A stretch of 64,000 nucleotides of DNA from positions 126,806,045 to 126,870,044 of the forward strand of contig OZ018328.1 of assembly GCA_963969495.1 (NCBI GenBank), in the 5' to 3' direction. Below are positions 12,160 to 23,099 of the stretch, piece after piece; the stretch's first letter is position 1, and the number at the start of each line of letters is the position of its first letter. The notes beneath the pieces are model-generated. The model saw only the letters and a program-made list of their open reading frames with translations. It did not search any database and was not told where the DNA came from. The position numbers and the translations under genes were made by a program. The DNA is from Ceratothoa steindachneri. Its lineage: Eukaryota > Arthropoda > Malacostraca > Isopoda > Cymothoidae.

Positions 12160-12380
12160 CTCAAAAGGATGCGGAAGTATGTATTTGGCCGTTGATTGAT
12201 TCTTTCTGTATTTTATCTTATCCGAGTATTCGAAGAGATAGCGAGGTTCATCAGGAGTTGTTGTCCAGTATCGCTTCTCATCTTCGGCATCTCTAGGATT
12301 GGGATCCCTCATCCATGACCCGAAGTCGGAGTCTGTATGTCTATGATAAACAGGTTTTCCCACTGCCGATAACTCGCAGT
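12160..12380 (-). CDS. Olfactomedin-domain exon (host gene, fourth visible exon)
   Basis: The 221-bp exon starts with two bases that complete a codon (phase-1 intron) and ends in phase 0. The acceptor is tatatccag and the donor is GAG before gtttag. It begins the olfactomedin domain with CELSAVGKPVYH, where the cysteine and VGKPV are the usual opening. It continues DFGSWMRDPNP (family GxWmkDP), RYWTTTPDEPRYLFEY and ILPHPFE. The two introns around it have compatible phases with 12530-12754 and 8588-8848. The donor gtttag is weaker than the others but the join restores the exact family sequence. Confidence 0.92.
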
Positions 12381-12529
12381 CTGGATATACAGAAATTAAG
12401 GAACAAGAAAACTTTCTTTCAGATTCTCCGACTATAATCTATAATAAAATAATTTTATAGTCAAGGTTTAGATTCTTTCTTCTCTAAAATTACTTTGAAA
12501 ACGGAAATGAATTAAAAAAATATATTTAC

Positions 12530-12754
12530 CGAGACTTCGATTTCTGAATCCAGGATAAGTGTCGTTGCCAAACTGTTCTACCTTGAGGCAGTAAAGCGAA
12601 CCTCGACTCGGCGGTGCCTTCTCAGGACAGGTGGGGCAAAGTACTGGCGGGGGACAAAGGTCATTGAAGAGTTCGGAGTAATTTGGTGGGTCTGGTCCAA
12701 ATCTAAGCCCATCGACAGTCCCCGTCGACGGAACGTATCGAGTAGGATCAATTG
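12530..12754 (-). CDS. Linker exon between Ig and olfactomedin domains (third visible exon)
   Basis: The 225-bp exon has phase 1 at both ends, with acceptor aatttttcag and donor CTCG before gtaaat. It encodes DPTRYVPSTGTVDG, then a proline/cysteine segment LCPPPVLCPTCPEKAPP, then SLYCLKVEQFGNDTYPGF. It ends in RNRSLD, where the aspartate codon is split across the intron. There are no stops. The clustered cysteines could make disulfide bridges in an extracellular stalk. Ig-linker-olfactomedin order matches invertebrate gliomedin/colmedin-type proteins. The following intron is only 149 bp, against 3.3 kb and 19 kb for its neighbours. Confidence 0.88.
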
Positions 12755-12894
12755 CTGAAAAATTTATACAAAATAATTATTATATCAGTTGGTAAATAAA
12801 AAAACATTGGTACAAAACTACCAAAATATAAAAAAACCAAGGTTGTTTGACTCTAATTCAACAAACAATTGATTTAAAACGGTTCATAGCGATT

Positions 12895-13140
12895 TAGTAA
12901 ACTCAAGGAGTTCACTCTATAGGGTAACCAAACAATGGCTTCGCAACTTCCCCCTACGGGGGGGAGCTTGACTTCACTACTAAGATTAAAATTTAAAATC
13001 TGAAAAAAAGAAACCATCGTAAAATTTTTAGAAATTTTCTGAACTTTGCCAATTATAATAATTTTAAGAAGGAACAAACTAAGATGAAATTATTATTAAA
13101 ATACGCCATAAATCCCCTTCTTGAATTATAGAGTTAGTGA
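12895..13140. repeat. Dispersed repeat A, internally deleted copy
   Basis: Shares gcttcgcaacttccccctacg, then ctactaagattaaaattt, tttctgaact and aactaagatgaaattatta, in order, with the longer copy at 46868-47325. It lacks about 200 bp of that copy's middle. The opening is near-palindromic (cccccta cgggggg). No protein is encoded; the family is not identified. Confidence 0.7.
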
Positions 13141-13186
13141 TATAGATGGGGAGAGTAAGCAATTCTCCTCAAGCTGCCTCTCTTCC

Positions 13187-13207
13187 ATATATATATATAT
13201 ATATATA
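13187..13207. repeat. (AT)n microsatellite
   Basis: About 10 dinucleotide units, abutting the 3' end of the first Penelope-like fragment (minus orientation). Confidence 0.95.
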
Positions 13208-13612
13208 ATAAATAACACCCACAAGGAAAATGGAAAAACGATTCCGAGTGCTTTCGTCTTTATTCTAAAAGACCTCTTCATGGAATAACGTATGTCAGGA
13301 GAGACGATGTCTTAAATAGTAAGTAGTGGGCAGTTAAAACAGTTACCTGCATCAAAACCCTAACTAAGGGGTACAAATTCTTTAAACACTTTAATTTGTG
13401 ATTTAATATTTTTGATAGGATCTAGGCTAAATAATCCAGGGCTAATATTAAAATTTGGGAAAGTATTAATAGAGATACACTCCAAAATATTTCTAGAAAT
13501 GTAGTTTGTACATTTAATAAATGGTTTAGCACTATTCCAATTAATAGTATGATCCTGACTATAGATATGTAAAAATAATGCAGATTGTTGACAGAAATTA
13601 CAAACATTAGTT
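13208..13612 (-). mobile_element. Penelope-like element 3' fragment, copy 1
   Basis: The reverse strand carries the end of a GIY-YIG endonuclease (NWNSAKPFIKCTNYISRNI), then the 3' region with the tail ...aaagcactcggaatcg..ccttgtgggtg running into (AT)n. The same tail and protein end occur at 13960-14533 in the opposite orientation, so the two are inverted copies of one family. It is 5'-truncated: no reverse transcriptase is seen. Confidence 0.75.
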
Positions 13613-13619
13613 TGTTAGT

Positions 13620-13745
13620 TTGGTGCTGTTTAACTATAAACCTATTATTAAATGTACAAACTACTTTTCAAGAATAAAGACGAAAGATCTCGGAATCATT
13701 TTTTCATTTTCCTTGTGGGTGTTATTTATCATAATTTTGACTCAC
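13620..13745 (+). mobile_element. Penelope-like element 3' fragment, copy 2 (short)
   Basis: A 125-bp piece repeating parts of copy 1 in opposite orientation: aaatgtacaaactac, then directly aataaagacgaaag..ctcggaatc and ccttgtgggtgttatttat. The sequence between these blocks is deleted. It lies head-to-head with copy 1. A small hairpin with an (AT)n loop follows at about 13755-13800. Confidence 0.7.
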
Positions 13746-13959
13746 GTGCAAGTTGTGAGTTTCTTTTCATATATATATATATATGAAAAAAGCTCACAAA
13801 GTGCATGTCGATAAATTTGTTCTACCCTCCGTACTTTCTCGACAATTATTATAAGTCCACTAATGTTTATATCCCTAAGTTTCAGGTTATAAACTTATTA
13901 GCTATACCCTATAACCAAATTTTCATTTAATTACCTTGTTTACTTAGGCCTTTGAACAT

Positions 13960-14530
13960 AAATGTTATTTTTAAGTACGAGACTAAAATTTATCGCATCC
14001 TGTCAAAAATTCATCCCCCGACCTGGCATTGTTTATTCGATAGGCTGCAACAACTGTCAAAAATGTCATAACGGACAAACTGGGAAAGAACTAGATGTCC
14101 GGGTTGAGCAACATCAAGCCAATGTACGTAATCACAGTGAACAATGTGCGTTTTTTTTAAATATGTCTAATCTTAACCATACCATTAACTGGAATAGTTC
14201 TAAACCTGAAATAAAATGCTGTAATTATATTTCGAGAAATATTTCACTGTAGAATATATCTCCATTAACACGTTCCCAAATTTCAACATACTCGTAAGCC
14301 CTGGTTTGTTCATGCTAGACCCCTTTATCACTACATACATTAACTCGCAAATAAAGTTGTTTTAGGATTTTGGACCCACTAATTAGGGTTCAGAAGTCGG
14401 TAATCTAATCCATCCTTCCACTATTTAAGGCACTGTACCTCCTGCCTCTTGTTATTCTTTGAAAAGGTCTTTAAGCATAAAATCGAAAGCACTCAGAATC
14501 GTTTTTTTTCACTTTTCCTTTGTGGGTATA

Positions 14531-14533
<3 letters not shown>
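13960..14533 (+). mobile_element. Penelope-like element 3' fragment, copy 3, with endonuclease
   Basis: Contains the GIY-YIG endonuclease remnant (13962-14252) and a 3' region ending ...aaagcactcagaatcg..cctttgtgggtatata that runs straight into a 65-bp (TA)n array. The tail matches copy 1 in inverse. The reverse transcriptase is absent, so this is a 5'-truncated insertion, common for these retroelements. Confidence 0.78.
13962..14252 (+). pseudogene. GIY-YIG endonuclease domain of a Penelope-like retroelement
   Basis: The open frame includes PGIVYSIGCNNCQKCHNGQTGKE followed by LDVRVEQHQANVRNH and INWNSSKPEIKCCNYISRNI. The order GIVYSI, paired cysteines, (Y)IGQTG, R..EH and a terminal RNI is that of the endonuclease at the C terminus of Penelope-like elements, which nicks target DNA for reverse transcription. 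In the second half of the signature the usual YIGQTG reads HNGQTG, so catalysis is probably lost. The upstream RT is missing. Confidence 0.8.

Positions 14534-14598
<65 letters not shown>
14534..14598. repeat. (TA)n microsatellite
   Basis: About 32 uninterrupted units, directly adjoining the 3' tail of the Penelope-like copy. Confidence 0.97.
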
Positions 14599-14601
<3 letters not shown>

Positions 14602-14849
14602 GGTTGGAATAAAACATAGTTGTAGTTGCTCATCGAAGAGTAGTGGAGAATAAGGTTATTTCTTTCTTAAGAAAGAGTTCCCAGTGACTTGAGAGAGAAG
14701 GTAGGGCAAGTATTGATCTTAAAACTATTTCCAGGACGGGGGTCATAATAGTTTTACTTTTGTCAGAGAATTACTTACATTTTTAACATCCTTTTCCGTG
14801 CTTTTCCGTGCTTTAAGTCCCAGAACCACATAAAAAGCCATTGATCTAT

Positions 14850-15040
14850 TTTCTAAGTCGGCCAACGGTAGAAAACGCACTCGAATATTCCCTGTAACTA
14901 AAAGGGACGTCCCCCGCCCCTAAGGAGCGCAAGCGAAGGTCAGGGAGCTTATCTGCCCTACGACACCGTGCTTGCTGGGAACGACCCCGTGCATCGACAC
15001 TAGAACTGCAACGTCGTATCCACTTGGCTACCAAAAGCTT
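14850..15040 (-). mobile_element. tRNA-derived SINE-like element
   Basis: On the minus strand a tRNA-like head has an A box TAGCCAAGTGG (15030-15020) and a B box-like GGGGTCGTTCCC (14988-14977), spaced as in a tRNA promoter. The stems needed for a real tRNA (acceptor, anticodon) do not pair, so it is not a tRNA gene. A GC-rich body of about 110 bp follows, ending in AT-rich DNA near 14850. RNA polymerase III internal promoters of this kind drive SINEs. Confidence 0.6.
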
Positions 15041-15204
15041 CTAAAGGTTTTATTTCCTCTGCTTTTCTATTTTATATTTTTCTAAACATTAAAATAATAG
15101 TTAATACCTTTCTGATGTTTGTGATTCGGTAAAATTAAATAAAATATTACTTATCTTAATTTATGTTGCAATTTTTCTAGAGGTTAGGTCCAGTTAAGTT
15201 ATAT

Positions 15205-15246
15205 TAGATTAGGTTAGGTTAGTTTTGGTTAGGTTAGGGTAGGTTC
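15205..15246 (+). repeat. Interstitial TTAGG telomere-type repeat
   Basis: About seven near-perfect units of ggtta (ttaggttaggttag..ggttaggttagg). TTAGG is the telomere motif of most arthropods; here it is internal and partly degenerate. A two-unit echo (gggttaggttag) lies near 21490. Confidence 0.8.
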
Positions 15247-15328
15247 ATACATTCTACTAGTCATTTTTTTCTTTAATCAAGGTATTTAATGCCATTTCAA
15301 ATGTTAGAGCTATCTTGATATTTTATTA

Positions 15329-16180
15329 CATACACTGATAGTCAAAAGTGCTAGAAAATAAATAGAATAACTTCATTTTTTCCTTTTGTTTTAGTATGCT
15401 GGTTTTATAAATTGAAGGTGAATAATTTAAGAAATTTTAAGCAAAACACATTTTATTACTAAATACAGTCAAGTGATACGCGGAGTCAATATTTCCATTA
15501 ATTTCCCTCGTTCTTCAGGAATACTTCAATTCGTTTTCACATTCTGTTGACCGAATTTTATGATTATATCTTAATTGATTGTGCTCCATTTTTATTCAGT
15601 ATTTACCCGCAAGTGCTTGAAAATGAATTGCTTCTGTCTATCTAACACCAGTTTGATTGTTACCTACAAAGTCCTATTATTTTGAAATCTCCGAATTCCC
15701 ACGTCATGGTCCAAAATATTTGATTTTATCTTTAGTCAAAAACTTCGTTATTGCTTTTGGTTTGTTACAAGGTGCAATCATATGCTAAAAAATAGTTATC
15801 ATACCCAAATTTGTCCGAAAATATTAGCAAAGGTGCTGATAAGGCACGTAGATGCGATCTGGATGTTCATTTAAAGCGCTTTGGTAAACAGAAAACTCCA
15901 CAGGAGTGAACCGTCATTTTATTCATTAATTATCCTCATGTTGGTGCTCCTTGAAGCAATACCCTAAGCGTGTCCCTTTTACATTTCAGTCTTCTTTTGT
16001 GAAGAGCCACAATAATTACATGCTTTTATTTAGAACAAACCCTTTCTGGAATTCAAAAAGATTTAAACATTGATTTTAAAAAATATATAAAATCGAATTT
16101 TCTATCTCAACATCATTCATTTAACAGATAATTTTCTCTATTTTACCCTTGGATCGAATAGTAAAGTTCCAGAGACTGAA
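15329..16180 (-). mobile_element. Tc1-like element remnant
   Basis: Shares order and sequence with the better copy at 18745-19735: tgatagtcaaaa, then tttattaataaatgcagtcaa (tactaaatacagtcaa here), then ttgattgtgctcc / ttgattttgccac and ctatctaacaccagtttgatt. The minus strand would carry the C-terminal half of a Tc1 transposase but the frame is broken throughout. No second terminus identified. Confidence 0.6.
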
Positions 16181-18744
16181 ACTCACCTCGTACGGTAACA
16201 GGACCAGAGTGCGATTTTGCATTCAACGGAGGAATGAACTGTTTTATCTAATTATTTTTCGAATGCTGACGTTTTAATACATCGGAAATAATTTAAATAG
16301 TGGAATAATTGTTCATATTACGTAAATTTTAAAAACTTATAAAGAATATAAATATTACTTAATCTCTAAATATTTTGCCATGACTGTGCTGTTATTATTA
16401 TTATGTTTCATAAATTTAATTTAGGTATACTTTCATTTAATTTGTATGTTTATTTGGTGATTTTTGTATATATTTAGGCCACTTAGTTAATAATAATAAT
16501 ATAAGTAGTTTCCCGCGACTGAAATCAAACTAGGTAAGAAAAATTAGCATTAATTACCACAGTAAACAAGATAATTAATTCACTATTCGTGTGCAACTTA
16601 ATGATGCATTAAGTACACCTCTACATGAAAAAAATCACTATGTATAATTATGTAGTGTCCAACTGGTCACGCATGATACTCGATAAAGAACCTCACGGCA
16701 ATTTAAGAGAGGAAAAACTTATAAAAAATTCAGTATGAATAATTTGCGTGTATTGTAAAAATAAATGATACGGTAATCAAAGTTTGGTTGAGGACAACAA
16801 CGAAAGATTTTTAAAATAACAAAACTCCCCAGAAAAGGAAAACAATATTGTTCCTTCCTCATTACACCAATAAACATTGAAAGGCACTAAGAATTTATAT
16901 AGTTAAGGTGGTTTTATTTGTTTAGAAAGAAACATCCCTGGAGTGAATTAAAGTGTGTAATATTGTTCACAGAAATAACATGAAGTAACCTCATACATGA
17001 TTCTAAGAAAAAATGATCGCAATGCACGCAAATGCCATTATTTTGTTTGATTTGAAGATATATTTCATTATATATCGAGAAACGACGCATTCTTTTCCCT
17101 AAGATGATTAAGATAAAAATCCGGAAGCACTACCAAGAGTGCCGTGTAGATTGATAAAAGGAGAATGAAACATTTGAGCTTAAGGACAGCAAAGGCCTGT
17201 TCTTGTTTCAGTGGGAATGTTTTCGGAAGGATTTATGTTTTTTACACCTTACACCCCGGGGGAAGATGAAACCTTTTGTGATCATGGTCTAAAGAAACAA
17301 GGATACATCGGCAGGATTATGTGGAAGAGAAAATACCAATATTTTTGTTTGATTGTGAAGGCACAAGATGTAATGGTGTTGTAATTGTCTTTGTGCGTAA
17401 ATATTTGTGTGAGATCTTCCTATCCCCGGGAGAGCGAAAGGGTTAAATATAGCGCGTCCACCAATTGGCGGTCAAACAACTACTTGCGCTGAAGTTTGTG
17501 TCCGCTCGCGCTTGGGATTGAAGCTGGGTGGGAGTTGATGATAAATTATATCGCCATTCCTAGTAGTCTAGTATGAGCTCCACTAATCATCATTTAAAAA
17601 GAATAGAAAAATTAGCGTTCGATCTTGTCCATTCTAAGACTGAAGAGCATTTTTTCAGCATGCAAAAGATTGGCATGCTTTAACAATTAGAACAAATGTC
17701 CAAGTGAGCCGCTGACTGTACCAGAAGAGATAGTATATCCAAGTACATCGTAGAAGGCAATTATGAACTTTAACTGTAATGACTGGCTTAAAAGGTTCCC
17801 CTTCCATTTTCATTTAATGAAACTACTCTGGCAATAAAATTTTCTTTTGATGAAAATTAACCAAGTTTGCTCCGTTCTGCGTTAAGGTTTTGTGTAGTCA
17901 AAATATAAGGCAGAAGAGAATACAAGTAACTTGCCACTACCATAGATAAAATTCTGAAAAGTGATGCGATTTCTGCGTGTAGAAGATAAAATTTGAAAAA
18001 TAATTAAAACTGTAACTGGTGAAACCAAAATTGGATTAATTTGAATTCTTTCTACAAAGTAGATAGATATAAAAAAGGGTATACTTATAGTGGACTTCCT
18101 TTCTTATTTATCTTAAAAATAAAATATGAAAGAAAAGTATAGAAAAAAAGATGAAGAAGCAAGATTGCTGTGACGCATTCACTACCGATAAGTTAATTTG
18201 AACCCTTTAGGCAGGGTAAAATTATATTGAACTTCCCATTTTTATTTTTTAAAATAAGAAAGGAGAAAAATTTACAGAGAAAGATTCCTGTTGACTTTTA
18301 CAAAGAGAAAGGCAAGTAAAAAAATCGCTTTAACTTTTATCCAGGTGTCAAAATTAATATAATATACTTCTTTTAATTCTCAAAAAAAGTTTGTGCATGC
18401 TCGTAAAAGTACGAATTTGTCACGTTTTTCATTTCACGCTTATCTCCTCTTTTGAAATTAATATACATTCTTGATAAAAATTTATGCATGCAAATTCGTG
18501 ACTTAACTGGCATGTATTTAAATGTAGGGTGTACTGTGTGAGGTCAAAGATTATTTCATTTTAACAAAGGAAGTTTTTCTCTATAATTGTAGTTCTAAAT
18601 GTGATGTAATGTTTTCAAGTTACAGTAAAATTGGGTTTCTTTTGATATTAGACAAGGTTATTACAAAATTAGGAGCTAGCAATGCCCTCCAAATCTACTC
18701 GAGACTAGGTGAAGAGAGAAGGAAAGGAGTGGAAGTCAGATTGG
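16181..18744. other. AT-rich non-coding stretch
   Basis: No supported gene or element. A short GC-richer patch at 17430-17560 (cgcgtccaccaattggcgg, cgctcgcgcttggg) stands out but carries no recognisable feature. Confidence 0.5.
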
Positions 18745-19735
18745 ATTGATAGTCAAAATCATAGAGGATATACAAAAATAATTATTTCAATAACTCTTAT
18801 TCCTATAAGTTATACTTTAAAGTAATATTTATCAATTTTTTTTCTTAAATATGGTTTGTATGATAATTTAAAAATGAAATATAAAAAATATTATAGCCCA
18901 AATCCATTTTATTAATAAATGCAGTCAATATTTTGCATTAATATCCCTTTTTTCAGGCCTGCCTATATTCGTTTACTCATTTCGAATTTTTGATATCTTA
19001 ATTGATTTTGCCACATGTATAAAACGCAATCGCAACTGCTCACAAATGGATTGCCTTTGCCTATCAAACACCAGTTTGATTATAATTGGCCACAAATTCT
19101 CTAATGGGTTTAAATATGGTGAATTCAAGGGTAATAGACTGAGAGGTTCGATGTTATTTTCATGCAAAAAACTTTTTTATTGTTTTTACTTTGTAACAAG
19201 GTGTTGAGAAATAGTTACTATCCTAAAATTGATCCTCAAATGGTAGGAAAGGTGTTAATGAAGCAAGTTTGGGTACTATTTTGAGTTCATAGCACTGTTC
19301 TTGGGCAAATTGTTAGTGCTTCAGATTGAAAGGATGTTTCACAGTAAGCACGACACAAGGATCATTAAAGCCGTCTCTTCTTCATCTCTTTATATTTAAT
19401 GCAAAAGTTGAGTTTATCCGAAAGGTTATTCTTGTTAACATGAAGTTTCTTGAAACCCTTCTTGTTTCGAATCTGTTGTCGAAAAGTATCCTTATCACTG
19501 TGCACGATGAAGCGTTCTCGCATGCTATATTCCAATCCTGAGCAAGCTTCGCACTAGAGGCCACCCAATCTTTAAGATACAATCTTACTAAGAGGCAATC
19601 ATGGGTTTCATTAGAAGCTATTTGCAGCGTCCAGAAGATTTCTTCACAAGAGTATAACCAGTCTTTTTAAAGTCAATAATTAACCTAAAGTTTGTGTTCC
19701 TTGATGATGTACCCTTAGCAACTATTTCCTTATAA
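18745..19735 (-). pseudogene. Tc1-like transposase, decayed and internally deleted
   Basis: The minus strand first gives an N-terminal DNA-binding part, DWVASSAKLAQDWNIACENA, with RRVSRNFMLTRI (19582-19382). The C-terminal catalytic end follows, LLPLNSPYLNPLENLWPII at 19130-19075, equivalent to the usual PxxSPDLNPIENLW; here the catalytic aspartate position reads tyrosine (SPYLN). The middle of the DDE domain is missing. It begins with the same tgatagtcaaaa terminal sequence as the 15.3-kb copy. Confidence 0.7.
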
Positions 19736-19739
19736 TTTA

Positions 19740-20182
19740 GGCTACTTTGGTGCATAGCAACAATCGAGCATACCATAGCGTAGTCTAGCCTAATATAACG
19801 TTTCCTTCCCTGCCTAGCCTAGTTAGCTCAGCCTATCCTAGCCTAGCATTAACTATCCTAGACATGTATAGCTCATACTATACTATAATATTCTAGTCAA
19901 GCATAGCTTATTATTGCCTATCCTAACATATGTACTATATGCTATCCCATCATAGTATATTATAGCCTAAATTAACATAGTATATTTTACCCTTGTACAT
20001 TATATTTTAACATACTTTAGCATAGTATAGCCTAAATTAGCATAGTATATTTTACCCTTGTACATTATATCTTGCATAGCTTAGCATAGTATTGCCTAGC
20101 CTATAATATCCTAGCATAGCATAACCAATTCTAGGCTTGCCTAGAAGAGTATAGCATACTATAGCCTAGTCTAGTCTAGTAT
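19740..20182. repeat. Degenerate CCTAGCATAGTATAG-type low-complexity array
   Basis: About 440 bp built from variants of cctagc, catagtatag and tatcctag in loose tandem. A better-kept longer unit of about 70 bp (catagtatattttacccttgtacattat) is repeated at 19976-20072. No coding potential. It directly abuts repeat B on its right. Confidence 0.75.
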
Positions 20183-20480
20183 CGGCCGAAAAGAGAATGT
20201 AAACACACATAATTGTTTTGAAGTTCGTTAGAATCGGCCGTATAATTATGATGTTATTGCCCCAAAAAATAATTACCAGGCTAGCCTCGGGAGGACTTTG
20301 ACAATTATAGCATTCGAAAGAGAATGTTAAACAACATAAGGATTTATAATTTCGTTAGAATCAGCCGAATAGTTACAATGTTACTACAAATACAAAACTA
20401 AAAAAACAAAACGTGGATCGACCGACCGACTTAGTCAGATGTAGAGTCGCTCTCGACTTGACTCGCGCACAACTAAAAGA
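20183..20480. repeat. Dispersed repeat B, copy 1
   Basis: Two imperfect tandem units of about 120 bp (aagagaatgt...gttagaatcggcc...atgatgttattgcc), followed by a distinct tail with accgaccgac and tagagtcgc. The whole arrangement recurs in the same orientation at 32770-33080. Non-coding; family not recognised. Confidence 0.75.
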
Positions 20481-22129
20481 TCTGATTTTTGGTGTTTTTA
20501 GCACCTTGATCCAATAAGAAATTTTCCGTATCTAGTGGAGTGGGTAACAAACTTCTACGGTCTTTACCCAACCTTAACGGGGATCATATATTTTGATGAC
20601 CACCCTGGCATCAAAGTCGTCTAAGTTCTGAAAATGGTATGAAAAGAGTTAGACCTTAATGCGTCCTTCTAAATGTAAAGGAAGAAATTAATAGGAAAGA
20701 GATAATATACAGAGAGCAACAAAAAATAGAATGAAAAATAAAGAGAGAGTCAATACAGTAAATAGAAAATCATAAAATAAGGTAAAAAGGGAGGTAGCAA
20801 CACAAAAGCTTCAGGAGAGAAATATAAAAGCCAGAAAGGATTATTATACGAGAATCTTTACCAAAACTTACACACCTGACCTTAATGGCACTTTTTTGCT
20901 AAAAAAATAAAATATAATTTAATAAAGAGACAAATTATAATATGCTTTCACAGGCTGTAAAAAGTGTATCGACGTTAATCTACAATAAGATGCGGTGAAT
21001 AAGTTCTTGTTTGATATCTATATTTCATAAAGGCTTCAATGGTGTTATAGTGATACATTTTGCCTTTTCACCAAATTCAAGCCCACACTATTTTTTTTTC
21101 ACCGGCAAATTTTGATTTTAAAATCAAATATATGCATATTTGTATTACTCATATATATGTAAAATTAAATATAAGATCTCCAACTAGGGCATCTAAGAAG
21201 CATTTGATAGCCCTTTGATCGCATTTATTTTTAATTATTAGTATTTTATTCTTCCTTTAAAAATTAAATTCATTTGCAAGAACAAGCAAAATATAGGAAT
21301 AAAGGTGTTGAATGACACAGTCCTTCGGTCTATTGCAGTGGGATTTTTGTCTAATTATATCTAGAGGCTTCCAATACCGATCTCCTTGGCTTATTCTTTC
21401 TAATTAAGATAAAACAGATCTGAGACTCTCCCTGTTCTTGTAATTGGAGTGAAAGTAAAAAAACTTTGGGATCCCCTCATCTTGTTCTCTCTGATGGGTT
21501 AGGTTAGATAATAAAGCAGTCTCATAATTTATACAGTTGAAGAATGCACTTCATTTTTTTTATAAAATTAAAAAACATTATTTTAATTTTTACAAGTAAA
21601 TAACGGACTCATGAATTTTAAAAAATTAAGAAATTATTTTTTTAAATTTTAGAGGAGAAAAAATAATATCTCATATTGGAATTCTTTGTGAACTACAGAA
21701 AAGCGGAGACACAGCAATGTCTTTTCCGAGTTAGAGAGGATCTAATAATTTGATCTCGGTCTATGTTGACACAATTATTTTAAAACGATAATAAATTTTA
21801 ATAATAAAGTGTAATGGAGGATATATATTTTACTTAGGAGACAGGACTCCGAAGTAAATACTTTCCATCATTAGTCCAAGAATAATGAAAGCAAAGCCTA
21901 ACGGGTTTGCTTTATATGTATACCACCCGTGTTGCTTTGGATGCCCAGAAAATCCAGGTCTATGTAGCGTCGAACACTTCAAAGAGTGTTATATTAAATA
22001 AGATGCTTCAAAATTTATTACCATATGTGAATTTCATTATTTGTTTCTTATTATTATATATATGTATGTCATATCTGAAAAAATATATACATTTAATTTA
22101 TATACCTAACTCCATATTTTAGGATTTTT
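20481..22129. other. AT-rich non-coding stretch
   Basis: No supported gene. Open runs (for example 21907-22122) are hydrophobic AT-driven frames without domains. Confidence 0.5.
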
Positions 22130-22352
22130 TTTCATTATGCTAGCCCATGGGGCATAAGTCGCCGTACATAACCCCCTACTATTGGGCCATTCTAAAAAAA
22201 AACAAATAAAAATATCTAAATAACACATATCAACGATAAAAAAGCACAAAGGCTAAAAAAAATAACAACGAGAAAAAGTAAAAAGGCAAGAAGCAGGCGT
22301 GCTCCACCGTCGGGGGTAGGCCCGCCTTTCCCCGGGTCGGAACCTGCGACCT

Positions 22353-22768
22353 TCACAAAGAAACACATAAAAGGTCAAATAAAGTAAAGGAGGCCAGCTC
22401 ATTTCCTGCGATTCCTACATGTCTAAGAACCAAGTACAAGATAATCTCTACATCCGCCCGGTCCACAAAAACCGTGGTGTCCGAGTAGATATAAATCACA
22501 ATCTGGTCTCCAAACCGGACACATCGTGATATCTCCCGTACCCAGCGGTGTATTGCAACCAGCTCGGCCGTAAAGAAAGAGGCAGAGCCTGGAAGAGCCA
22601 TGTTGACTTCAAAGAGAAGGGATAAGGCGTGGAAACTGATCCCCTCTTGAGTCGTGAGCCATCCGTACACACTGGCATGGTTCTTGCGTGACACGAAGTG
22701 TGATCCCAAAAGGAAGAAGGGAATACTCCCAGCGCTGTCAAAGCTTTTGAAGCAGGGCGTGGCGACAA
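22353..22768 (-). pseudogene. RNase H domain of LINE 1
   Basis: Two overlapping frames split the domain. One has PVCTDGSRLKRG (first catalytic aspartate in TDGS). The other has ASFFTAELVAIHRWV (catalytic glutamate in TAEL), IVIYIYSDTTVFVDRA (aspartate in SDT) and RHVGIAGNELAS. This is the order of LINE RNase H domains, which remove template RNA. A frameshift between TDGS and FTAEL inactivates it. Confidence 0.85.
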
Positions 22769-23099
22769 ATAATCAAAGGTGGTACCCTCCAGGTGGGGTC
22801 CTGAGAAGAACCAGAGCTGCCAACGGCCCGAGGCTATACCTAGCTCTCGAAGGAGTTTCCTAGCCCTAAACCTAAAGGTCTTAGTGTATGACTGGAGTCT
22901 CTCGTTGTTACAGGTACTGTCGAGATAAGCTCCGGATTCAGTGAGAGCTGTTGGCGACTGAGGAAGGCGCTAGGATCGTGTGTAAAGGCAAATAATGCAC
23001 CGTGCACTATACAGTGCGAGTCGCATCTCTCTAGTATCGCCAAGTAGGCTCTCAATGGGGAAATTGCGGAAGGCACAGATCGCTAGGCGAAAGGTCGGT

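Noticed and set aside
14970..15036. Functional tRNA gene
   Set aside because: A and B boxes are present but acceptor and anticodon stems do not pair; better as a SINE head.
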